DNA from: CAZQHK01 sp964593455
GTDB taxonomy: Bacteria > Muiribacteriota > CAYSPT01
Assembly: GCA_964593455.1 (NCBI GenBank)
Contig: CAZQHK010000052.1
Coordinates: forward strand, 1-24,480
Direction: 5' to 3'
DNA length: 24,480 bases
Shown piece after piece: positions 1 to 6,837 of the stretch. A model generated the notes under the pieces. That model was not told where the DNA came from. It worked only from the letters and a program-made list of their open reading frames with translations, and did not search any database. Numbering within the stretch: position 1 is the stretch's first letter; each line of letters opens with the position of its first letter. The translations under genes and the position numbers were made by a program.

Positions 1-204
1 AGACCTCATAGGGTCCTCTTTCCACAACTGCTTGCTTACACATCTCAATCTCAAAATGATGTCATCGAGCTTTAAAATGAGTAGCCATTTCGATATTTTT
101 TGTGTATGATAGATAGCTCTACAGGGGCAAATTGTGCCCTTTTACTTTTAGGAGTGTGTTGGTTCCCTTTTTATAAGGGCTGTAGAAAGTATAGGTGTTA
201 CGGT
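1..204. other. Upstream region without a recognisable gene
   Basis: No convincing coding sequence lies in these bases. The reading frame of the protease downstream is open back to about base 100, but that stretch encodes no recognisable domain and would place extra residues before an otherwise clean signal peptide. The region holds one terminator-like hairpin (123-150) and a weak 5-bp inverted repeat (165-179). I could not pick out a convincing promoter for the protease. Confidence 0.5.
123..150 (+). terminator. Possible intrinsic terminator or leader hairpin
   Basis: AGGGGCA (123-129) can pair with TGCCCTT (135-141), giving seven pairs including one G-T, around a five-base loop. A T-rich tract follows (TTTACTTTT). 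It could end a transcript entering from the left, or attenuate transcription into the protease gene. The stem is short, so confidence is low. Confidence 0.3.
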
Positions 205-2739
205 ATGAAACGTTTTTCTATTCTTGTTTTTCTAGTTGTTTTCGCTGTTGGTTTGGTAAACATACTGCCGGTACAGGCCGGTCATTTGGATCCTGTTCTC
301 GAAGCTCATTTATTGGATGATGCGGCTGTTTCGTCGCGAGGGCTGGTACCGGTTATCGCGGTTTTGAAGAAACGTGCCGACCTGGCCTCGGTGCGCGGAC
401 AGGCAGCGGCGGTGTGCCGTGCGTTGCGGGCGATGGCCCGCTCATCACAGCGGGAGCTGCTTCAATTCATCAATTCTCAACCCCAGGGAGCTGTCGACCG
501 GGTGGAAAGCCTGTGGGCCGTCAATGCGGTTCTGTTCAAAGCCCGCCGGGATGTTATCGAATCGGTGGTCAAGCGGGATGACATCGAAGTTGTGTACTAT
601 GATGAAACGCTCAAACTGCCTGACGAGCCGACCGGTCCGCCGGAGGTTCTGGGTAAAACTGATGTTATCTGGAGCGTAGCCAAGGTCAAGGCTCCTCAGG
701 TCTGGAAAGAGCTGGAATTTACTGGAGAAGGAGTTATCGTCGGTCACATCGACACCGGTGCCGATAAAGACCATCCGGACCTGGCGGGAAAAATCGTGTC
801 GTTCAGGGATTTCACTAATGACGGTGTTCAGGGCGAGCCCTATGACGATCAGGGGCACGGAACCCACACCGCCGGCACGATTTGCGGCGGTAATGCTTCC
901 GGGAGCGGCATCGGCGTGGCTCCCGACGCCCGCTTGCTGGTAGCCAAGGTGTTTACCGGTTCGGGAGGGACAGAGAGTTCCTGGCTGCTCAAGTCAATGC
1001 AGTGGATGCTCGATCCGGACGATAATCCCGATACCGAAGACGCTCCCCGGGTGGTGAGCAACTCGTGGGGCTCCAACAGCACCACCAACGACTATTACTG
1101 GGACATCGTCGAGGCGTGGGTGGCAGCGGGAATTTTTCCGTGTTTTGCCTCGGGCAATAACGGTTCCGCCGGAATGTCCTCCTGTGGGACCCCGGCCAAT
1201 TTTCCGCATTCATTCGCTGTTGGCGCCACGGACAATAACAATAAACTAGCCTATTTTTCTTCAAAGGGTCCCAGTACCTGGAACGGAACGACCTTTATCA
1301 AGCCCCAGATCTCCTCGCCCGGTGACGATGTCACCAGCTCCCTTGCCGGAGGCGGATGGGGCACGAAAAGCGGCACTTCCATGGCCTGCCCGAACGTTGC
1401 CGGAGTGGTTGCGCTGCTTCTCCAGGCCGATCCGAAAATTACTGTTTCCGATATGATCTCCATCCTGGAAGCCACGGCTCTCGATCTCGGGGAAGAAGGA
1501 AACGACAATTATTATGGTCGAGGGTTGATAGACGCACTGGCGGCCTGCGAGTTCGTATCTCTGGGAGGGACTTTCAACGGCAGGGTTTTTGACTTCGCCG
1601 GGCAGCCGGTGGCGGCAAAGATTACCGTTGTTGAAGCGAACCGCTCGGTGAAAGCCGCGGATGACGGAACATTCTCCTTTCTGTTAAAAGAAGGGACCTA
1701 CACCGTTCGGGCGGCGGCTTTCGGATGCCAGCCTTTTGAGACGGCGATCACGGTGACCCGCAAGGAAGTCACCTACCGGGAGATCCGTCTGAAAGAAGCG
1801 GTAAAAGTAACCGTCAAGGGTTCCGTTGTCGATCCCGGCGGGCAGGGACTGGTGGCTCAAGTAGCTGTCGAGGGGGACGGTTTGCCCGTTGTCCAGACCG
1901 GTACCGACGGTTCGTATACTCTGCGGTTGCCNNNNNNNNNNNNNNNNNNNNNNNNNNNNNNNNNNNNNNNNNNNNNNNNNNNNNNNNNNNNNNNNNNNNN
2001 NNNNNNNNNNNNNNNNNNNNNNNNNNNNNNNCGTTATCTTGAAGGCGGGGGCAGCCTGCTGATATCGGGGCAGGACATAGCGTATGATATCAAGGGCGAC
2101 AGCTTTCTCGCCGAAGCCTTGAAAGCCGAGTATATCAAAGACAATTCAGATATACACGTAATTTCCGGGATTGCTGAACCGTTTTCCGGACTCGAATTCG
2201 TTATCTCCGGGGGTGACGGCGCCGACAACCAGCGCTGGCCTGAGGTCATCATTGCAGCTCAAGGTGGAACCGAGTGTTTTGCTTATTCCAGTGGAGAGAA
2301 AGCGGCAGTTTTGTCTGGCACGGAAACATCCAGGATCATCTACCTGGGATTCGGGCTCGAAGGTGTTTCCACCGCAGCCGACCGGGCTGATCTAATGCAG
2401 CGGGCGTGTGAATGGCTGCGTCCCGATGCGGCGGCCACCCTGGCACGGCTTGAAGCGGCATTGAAAAAATCAGTTGATTTAAAAGAAAGAAAGCTTTTCG
2501 CTGATGCCGCGCTGGAGCGAGTCGTCACGTCGTTGGAACGGGCAGTCGCCAGGGGGGATGTTGAAACGGTTCAGAATTGGACAAAAGCGTTAGAGTCGTT
2601 GACAGACCCGGAAGCGAGTGTCTTGAAGCCGTTTATCCGGCCGCTCGGTGAGTGGACAGCTATTCAGGTCCGACAGACTGCTGCAGATATGCAGGAACCT
2701 CTCCAGTCCCTGCAAAAGGCAACTTTTAACGACCGTTAA
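205..2739 (+). CDS. Secreted subtilisin-like (S8) serine protease, multidomain, interrupted by assembly gap
   Basis: Exported serine endopeptidase of the S8 (subtilase) family. I chose ATG 205 because it gives a clean Sec signal peptide: MKRF, then a hydrophobic core, ending near PVQAG. A region resembling an inhibitory propeptide follows. The catalytic triad is complete: Asp183 in HIDTGADKDHPD, His218 in GHGTHTAG, and Ser392 in SGTSMACPN. After the protease domain come two beta-sandwich repeats like carboxypeptidase regulatory domains (starting GTFNGRVFD and VKGSVVDPGG). The second is cut by the run of N. The part after the gap has a YLEGGGSLLISGQD motif of the kind seen in glutamine-amidotransferase-like domains of secreted proteases, then a helical C-terminus. 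Because 100 N is normally a placeholder, the true protein is probably longer than drawn, and the frame match across the gap proves nothing. It most likely degrades extracellular or periplasmic protein. No sorting domain is visible at the C-terminus. Confidence 0.85.
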   Translation: MKRFSILVFLVVFAVGLVNILPVQAGHLDPVLEAHLLDDAAVSSRGLVPVIAVLKKRADLASVRGQAAAVCRALRAMARSSQRELLQFINSQPQGAVDRVESLWAVNAVLFKARRDVIESVVKRDDIEVVYYDETLKLPDEPTGPPEVLGKTDVIWSVAKVKAPQVWKELEFTGEGVIVGHIDTGADKDHPDLAGKIVSFRDFTNDGVQGEPYDDQGHGTHTAGTICGGNASGSGIGVAPDARLLVAKVFTGSGGTESSWLLKSMQWMLDPDDNPDTEDAPRVVSNSWGSNSTTNDYYWDIVEAWVAAGIFPCFASGNNGSAGMSSCGTPANFPHSFAVGATDNNNKLAYFSSKGPSTWNGTTFIKPQISSPGDDVTSSLAGGGWGTKSGTSMACPNVAGVVALLLQADPKITVSDMISILEATALDLGEEGNDNYYGRGLIDALAACEFVSLGGTFNGRVFDFAGQPVAAKITVVEANRSVKAADDGTFSFLLKEGTYTVRAAAFGCQPFETAITVTRKEVTYREIRLKEAVKVTVKGSVVDPGGQGLVAQVAVEGDGLPVVQTGTDGSYTLRLXXXXXXXXXXXXXXXXXXXXXXXXXXXXXXXXXXRYLEGGGSLLISGQDIAYDIKGDSFLAEALKAEYIKDNSDIHVISGIAEPFSGLEFVISGGDGADNQRWPEVIIAAQGGTECFAYSSGEKAAVLSGTETSRIIYLGFGLEGVSTAADRADLMQRACEWLRPDAAATLARLEAALKKSVDLKERKLFADAALERVVTSLERAVARGDVETVQNWTKALESLTDPEASVLKPFIRPLGEWTAIQVRQTAADMQEPLQSLQKATFNDR
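1932..2031. other. Assembly gap of 100 N
   Basis: Exactly 100 undetermined bases inside the S8 protease gene. A round 100 is the usual placeholder for a scaffold gap of unknown size, so the amount of missing sequence is not known. Coding sequence on both sides reads as the same gene in the same frame as drawn. Confidence 0.98.
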
Positions 2740-2784
2740 TGGGATATCCGATACGAAGCCTAAAATTACCTGGCAGGCTTGCCA

Positions 2785-3315
2785 ATGCAAAAGAGACGTA
2801 AACCGGTATTTGTAGCTCTTTTAGCCGCTTTGACTGTGGCCCTCGGTTTTCTCTTAACGCCGGTACCGAATATAGAGCTGGTGACGTTCAGTCTCTTCCT
2901 TTCCGGGTATCTTCTGGGGTTGGGGAGCGGTTTGCTAACGGCTCTGGTGGCCTTGTTAATCTTCTATGGTTTCAACCCCTATGGATCGAGCATTGGATTC
3001 CCGCCGCTCTTCGCGGCCCAGATTGTAGCCGGACTGGTGATCGCTTCGCTGGGAGGATTTTTTCGTTGTTTGTATCCACCGGAAAAAAACTATGGGTGGC
3101 GGCGCCCTCTGGCGCTTATTCCCTTTGCGGGAGTGGCTTCGCTTTGTCTTACCCAGATTCCCATGCTGCTCATTCCCTTGCTCGGCACCGGCCCCTGGCA
3201 GGGTTGGATCGCCCTCGGAACCATGATGACTATTACCAGTTTTCTGTTCAACATGGTGATTTTCATGGTGGGATTTGAGCCGCTTGTTTGGCGGATTGCA
3301 CGTTTGAGATTATAA
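2785..3315 (+). CDS. Small integral membrane protein resembling an ECF-transporter S component
   Basis: About 176 residues, almost entirely hydrophobic, with five to six predicted membrane spans. The pattern resembles substrate-binding S components of energy-coupling-factor transporters: a short basic N-terminus, the early segment LLTPVPNIELVTFSLFLSGYL, a glycine-rich second helix (LGLGSGLLTAL), and FGFNP-like and GFPPLFAAQI loops. Such proteins bind a vitamin or metal and work with a shared EcfT/EcfA module, none of which is encoded nearby. I chose ATG 2785 because GGCAGG lies seven bases upstream; an in-frame TTG at 2779 would leave almost no spacing. The gene follows the protease by 45 bp and ends one base from the convergent ROK kinase. 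The substrate cannot be told from sequence. The family call is moderate and rests on overall pattern. Confidence 0.65.
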   Translation: MQKRRKPVFVALLAALTVALGFLLTPVPNIELVTFSLFLSGYLLGLGSGLLTALVALLIFYGFNPYGSSIGFPPLFAAQIVAGLVIASLGGFFRCLYPPEKNYGWRRPLALIPFAGVASLCLTQIPMLLIPLLGTGPWQGWIALGTMMTITSFLFNMVIFMVGFEPLVWRIARLRL

Positions 3316-3316
3316 C

Positions 3317-4288
3317 TTATCCATGAAAGACGAGAGAAGCGGCTCCCAGTAGGCCGGCATTATCTTCCAGGGTGGATTTAATAACTTTAACGTGGTTACC
3401 AGGAGTTTTCAGGGCGCGTTTTTTGATCTCGGTTTTCAAATCGGTGACAAAGAGATCCCAGGCTCCGGTCACTCCCCCTCCGATGATAACCGCTTCCGGG
3501 TTGAAGATATTGACCAGGCTGGCAATGGTAATGCCGAGCGCCGAACCCACTCTCCGGTAGATCCTGATGGCGCACGGATCACCTGTGCGGGCTGCCTCTG
3601 CTACGAGTTGGGCGATACTCTTGTTCCCTTCATCCCTGGCGATGGACAGCATGTCGCGATAGTCAAATCCGGGGTTTGGAGTAGTGGCTATAAACTCCAT
3701 AACCATCCTTTTAATGGCGGTAGCACTGGCCAGGGCTTCCAGGCATCCCTGGTTTCCACAATTACAGACCGGGCCGTTTGGGAAGACCGTCATGTGGCCG
3801 ATTTCTCCTGCCATACCATCGGTCCCATGAAGGATTTTTCCGTTGACAATTACGCCTCCTCCCACACCGGTGCCGAGTGTCAGACAGCAAATATTCTCCA
3901 ATCCTCTGGCGGCACCGAAGGTAAGTTCTCCCAGGGCTGCGGCGTTGGCATCGTTTTCGATAGTCAAGGGAAAGGTCAGCAGGGGCGAAAGCTGGTGCAT
4001 CAGGGGATAGTCAACCCACTCTGGAATATTAGGACTCTGTGTGATGATACCGGTGTTCCATTCGATGGTTCCCGGAATTCCCAGCCCAACGCCGATAATG
4101 TTGTGCCGCTGGTCTTCATGCGCATTGACCAGCTTGTTCACGGTATCGGAAATTCTGGCTATTAAGTTGGTGTTTTGGCCGGTTGCCCGAGTACTGACTC
4201 TCAATCTGTCGACGATTATACCTTGCTTGGTAACCAGGGCTACCCTGATATTGGTTCCGCCAAGATCTATTCCTACCGCCAAAGGCAC
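3317..4288 (-). CDS. ROK-family sugar kinase (glucokinase-like)
   Basis: Cytosolic ATP-dependent sugar kinase of the ROK family, 323 residues, full length. The N-terminal phosphate-binding motif DLGGTN is at residues 8-13. The catalytic Asp is in ENDANAA (Asp113). The ROK zinc site is intact: His165 in GEIGH plus the CNCGNQGC cysteines at 175, 177 and 182. TLGTGVGGGV is the second nucleotide-binding motif. ROK kinases phosphorylate glucose, N-acetylmannosamine, fructose or similar sugars. Glucose is the likeliest substrate, but this is inference. There is no N-terminal helix-turn-helix, so it is an enzyme and not a ROK repressor. The start is GTG 4288, with AAAGGA about ten bases upstream and a well-formed promoter at 4314-4342. 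It stands alone on the minus strand, converging on the S-component-like gene with a one-base gap and no terminator visible between them. Confidence 0.93.
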   Translation of the reverse strand: MPLAVGIDLGGTNIRVALVTKQGIIVDRLRVSTRATGQNTNLIARISDTVNKLVNAHEDQRHNIIGVGLGIPGTIEWNTGIITQSPNIPEWVDYPLMHQLSPLLTFPLTIENDANAAALGELTFGAARGLENICCLTLGTGVGGGVIVNGKILHGTDGMAGEIGHMTVFPNGPVCNCGNQGCLEALASATAIKRMVMEFIATTPNPGFDYRDMLSIARDEGNKSIAQLVAEAARTGDPCAIRIYRRVGSALGITIASLVNIFNPEAVIIGGGVTGAWDLFVTDLKTEIKKRALKTPGNHVKVIKSTLEDNAGLLGAASLVFHG

Positions 4289-4313
4289 AGCCTACCATCC
4301 TTTCCGTTTCCTC

Positions 4314-4342
4314 ATAATACCACCCGGTTCTGCTAATGACAA
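4314..4342 (-). promoter_or_regulatory. Sigma70-type promoter for the ROK kinase
   Basis: Read on the minus strand: TTGTCA (4337-4342), 17-base spacer, TATTAT (4314-4319). Transcription would start near 4307, leaving a leader of about 19 bases that holds the ribosome binding site before GTG 4288. Its -35 box lies 23 bases from the -35 box of the divergent tRNA promoter. Confidence 0.75.
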
Positions 4343-4365
4343 AAGGAAAAAAGCCTTTATGAGGG

Positions 4366-4394
4366 TTGAATCCACATTATATTCTATGTATACT
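4366..4394 (+). promoter_or_regulatory. Sigma70-type promoter for tRNA-Val
   Basis: TTGAAT (4366-4371), 17-base spacer, TATACT (4389-4394), with A/T-rich sequence around the -10. The predicted start, near 4401, is about 23 bases before the mature tRNA, leaving a short 5' leader for RNase P to remove. Confidence 0.75.
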
Positions 4395-4423
4395 ATTTAA
4401 ATAGCTAACCAGGTAAACTGCGT

Positions 4424-4495
4424 GGGCGCTTAGCTCAGTGGGAGAGCGCTGCCTTCACACGGCAGAGGTCACAGGTTCGAAACCCGTAGCGCCCA
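4424..4495 (+). tRNA. tRNA-Val, anticodon CAC
   Basis: Full cloverleaf of 72 bases. The acceptor stem GGGCGCT/AGCGCCC is perfect, with discriminator A at 4495. The D stem is GCTC/GAGC. The anticodon stem CTGCC/GGCAG encloses TTCACAC, giving anticodon CAC, which reads the valine codon GUG. The T arm is ACAGG-TTCGAAA-CCCGT, with one A-C mismatch in the middle of the stem (4473 against 4485). The 3' CCA is not encoded, since GAG follows the discriminator base, so it must be added by CCA-transferase. It has its own promoter and terminator. Confidence 0.95.
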
Positions 4496-4501
4496 GAGAA
4501 A

Positions 4502-4532
4502 AGGAGCCGGAGAAAAGCCGGCTCCTGTTTTC
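4502..4532 (+). terminator. Intrinsic terminator after tRNA-Val
   Basis: A perfect 9-bp stem, AGGAGCCGG (4502-4510) with CCGGCTCCT (4518-4526), a seven-base loop and a following GTTTTCT. It lies seven bases after the tRNA. The histidine kinase starts 45 bases later with no clear promoter between, so some readthrough from the tRNA promoter may feed that gene. Confidence 0.85.
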
Positions 4533-4577
4533 TAAGCATGAAAGATTTTCCGAAATGGCCTGAGGGAGCAAACTAAA

Positions 4578-5966
4578 ATGTCGGTGCACCTAAAAAATAT
4601 ATTTACAGCATTGTTTGCAGCGCCTCTTATACAGCCTGCATCTCTGTCCGGTGAAATTGTAACCCGGTCTGAACTGAAAGATTTTCTTGGATCCATCCAT
4701 CACCTTTCCCTGGTTTCCATTGCGCTATCCAGTCTTGTTTTCGTGCTGATCGTGTCGTTTATCTTCTTTTCTTCCCGCCGTCAGCGGAGAACTCTCCAGA
4801 GCAGAGACCAGGAACTTCAGAATAGCAAAAAAGAGATTGCGTATCAGCAGGAGATCCTCCGGAAAAACACGGAACTTGAAGAGCGGTTGAAGGAATTGAC
4901 CCGGGCCAGGGACTACAATGAGAATCTTCTCAAATCGATGAACTCGGGAGTTGTGGTTATCAACTTCGAGTGTTTTGTCATTACCTTCAACAAAGCCGCG
5001 GAGGAAATTCTGGGACTTGGAAAACAGGAAGTGATCGGTTCTTCTATATTCGATCATACGGTGTTTTCCGGCCTATACGAACTTCTCATCGATACATTGA
5101 AGACCGAGCGGTCGTATATCCGTCACGAAATCTGGGTCAGAAACCATGAAGGAAATGATGTCCCGCTGGGTGTCTCCACTTCAGTCTTGAAAGACCGTAA
5201 CGATGACTCGATGGGTATTATCGCCATATTCAGAGATCTTACCGAGATCAAAGAACTCGAGAGAAAGGTCGAACAAGCCAAACGGTTGGCTTCACTTGGA
5301 GAGATGGCTGCCGGGGTTGCTCATGAGATCCGCAACCCTCTCAATCCCATTCGCGGCTTTGCCCAGATGATTTCAGAAGACCTGCCTCCGGGTGATCCCA
5401 AGAACAAATACACTAAAATTATTATTGAGCAAGTGGATCATCTGGGAAAGATAGTTAACGATCTTCTTGATTTTGCCAAGTATGTGGACTTGACCATCGG
5501 TAGTTGTGATATTTGGGATGTCATCAACGAGACGCTTCAACTCTTATCCGAAGGGGCCGGCCTTCCCCCTGGTATTGATGTCAAGCTCGAGGGCGAGCTA
5601 TCTCCTCCGGCCATACCGGCTGACTCTAATAGGCTCATGCAGGTATTTATCAACCTGTTTCGGAATGGCATAGAATCCATGGCGGGTGAGGGTATCCTTA
5701 CTATTGCCGTGGAGGTTGACGAGCAGATGGTGTCAGTTATCGTGAAAGATACCGGGCCGGGAATCCAGGCAGAAGATCTGGGCAGGCTTTTTAATCCTTT
5801 TTTCACCACCAAGAGTGGTGGGACGGGTCTTGGATTGAGCATAACGTATGGCATAATAGAACGGCATGGAGGTATGATTTCGGCTGTTAATCAGCCGGAC
5901 GGCGGGGCCGTTTTCACGCTTTCGTTGCCGAGAGAAGAAGAGCAAATAGCGGAGGTGGAGCTGTGA
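4578..5966 (+). CDS. Membrane-anchored PAS sensor histidine kinase
   Basis: Two-component sensor kinase of 462 residues. One transmembrane helix at about 43-64 is preceded by a short N-terminal segment too small for a periplasmic sensor. A coiled coil (about 70-110) leads to one PAS domain (about 113-222). The HisKA dimerisation box is GVAHEIRNPL, with phospho-acceptor His249. The ATPase domain has the N box (Asn363 in NLFRNGIESM), G1 (DTGPGI) and G2 (GGTGLGLS), so all catalytic motifs are present. Sensing is therefore probably cytoplasmic through PAS; the ligand is unknown. The domain order resembles NtrB/AtoS-type kinases. It starts at ATG 4578, with GAGGGAG about ten bases upstream. Its stop overlaps the start of the next gene (GTGA), so the response regulator is translationally coupled and is the likely phosphorylation partner. 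Confidence 0.93.
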   Translation: MSVHLKNIFTALFAAPLIQPASLSGEIVTRSELKDFLGSIHHLSLVSIALSSLVFVLIVSFIFFSSRRQRRTLQSRDQELQNSKKEIAYQQEILRKNTELEERLKELTRARDYNENLLKSMNSGVVVINFECFVITFNKAAEEILGLGKQEVIGSSIFDHTVFSGLYELLIDTLKTERSYIRHEIWVRNHEGNDVPLGVSTSVLKDRNDDSMGIIAIFRDLTEIKELERKVEQAKRLASLGEMAAGVAHEIRNPLNPIRGFAQMISEDLPPGDPKNKYTKIIIEQVDHLGKIVNDLLDFAKYVDLTIGSCDIWDVINETLQLLSEGAGLPPGIDVKLEGELSPPAIPADSNRLMQVFINLFRNGIESMAGEGILTIAVEVDEQMVSVIVKDTGPGIQAEDLGRLFNPFFTTKSGGTGLGLSITYGIIERHGGMISAVNQPDGGAVFTLSLPREEEQIAEVEL

Positions 5967-6793
5967 CTCTGGAAGAATTCCCCCGGGATCAATTCACGGT
6001 TCTCGTCCTGGATGATCTTACTTACACCAGGCTGCTGTTTGAAAGCGCCCTCCAACGGGAAGGATTCAGGGTAGAGCAGGCTGATTATGTTTCAGTGGCG
6101 AAGGATGTGCTTAAAAAGCGCCCGGTCCACCTGATCCTTCTTGATCTCAATCTCCCGGACGTTCACGGGCTCGATTTTCTTAAGGAAATAAGAAAATTGG
6201 GATTTTCCATGCCGGTCATCGTAATTACCGGAAACGCTGATCTGGAGCTGGTTAAAAAAGCCCGGAATCTGAACGTGTTCGGCTACCTGCTTAAACCGGT
6301 CAAATTAGAGGAACTTCGGCAGAAAGTCAACCAGGCATATTTTTCCGAGATGAAACGCCTCAAAGAGAAGATCAGGGGAACGGGTGTCACAATTCGCGAG
6401 AACCTTGACGCCCAATTTAAAGCCCGCAAAACGATTCTGGTTGTCGACGACGAAGAGGAAACCCGGCTCTTATTCAATGATTTACTGGCAAAAGAAGGTT
6501 ACCGGATACACGCCGTTTCCAGTGTTTCTGATGCTCTTGACATTCTTGTCTCGGAGAAGATAAATCTACTCTTACTCGATCTGATAATGCCCGGAAGAAC
6601 AGGATTCGACCTCCTTGAGAGGTTGGAAATTGATCGGCCCGAACTCCCGGTAATCATTGTTTCTGCACGGAGTGACGTTAAGAGTGTGGTCAAGGCCCGG
6701 AATAAGAAAATAGAGGCTTATTTTGTTAAACCGGTGGATCTTGACCGGGTGCGTGAATCGATATGTACAATTCTCCGCAAATATGACCTGTAA
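5963..6793 (+). CDS. Tandem receiver-domain response regulator without output domain
   Basis: 276 residues consisting of two CheY-like receiver domains joined by a charged linker (about 126-156). REC1 has Asp17/Asp18, phospho-acceptor Asp61 (LLDLNLPD), Thr89 and Lys111 (LKPV). REC2 has Asp162/Asp163, Asp206 (LLDLIMPG), Ser234 and Lys256 (VKPV). Both look fully competent for phosphorylation. No DNA-binding, GGDEF or other effector domain follows. The two halves share unusual detail (KARN before each KP motif), which suggests duplication within the gene. Receiver-only proteins usually act by protein-protein contact or in phosphorelays, so the output partner must lie elsewhere. The start is GTG 5963, with a strong GGAGGTGG at 5951, overlapping the kinase stop by four bases. 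Confidence 0.92.
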   Translation: MTLEEFPRDQFTVLVLDDLTYTRLLFESALQREGFRVEQADYVSVAKDVLKKRPVHLILLDLNLPDVHGLDFLKEIRKLGFSMPVIVITGNADLELVKKARNLNVFGYLLKPVKLEELRQKVNQAYFSEMKRLKEKIRGTGVTIRENLDAQFKARKTILVVDDEEETRLLFNDLLAKEGYRIHAVSSVSDALDILVSEKINLLLLDLIMPGRTGFDLLERLEIDRPELPVIIVSARSDVKSVVKARNKKIEAYFVKPVDLDRVRESICTILRKYDL

Positions 6794-6837
6794 CCCGGGA
6801 TATGTGTATTGGACGGCGGTAGCTCGAAAGGTGTGAG

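Noticed and set aside
100..204. Extra 35-residue N-terminus on the S8 protease
   Set aside because: It would start with TTG and bury the clear signal peptide that begins at ATG 205.
3392..4165. Long open frame on the plus strand opposite the ROK kinase
   Set aside because: It runs antisense to a complete, conserved kinase, has no ribosome binding site and encodes no recognisable domain.
6794..6837. Mg2+ riboswitch ahead of mgtE
   Set aside because: The 44-base gap is too short for a known M-box and no matching structure is visible.
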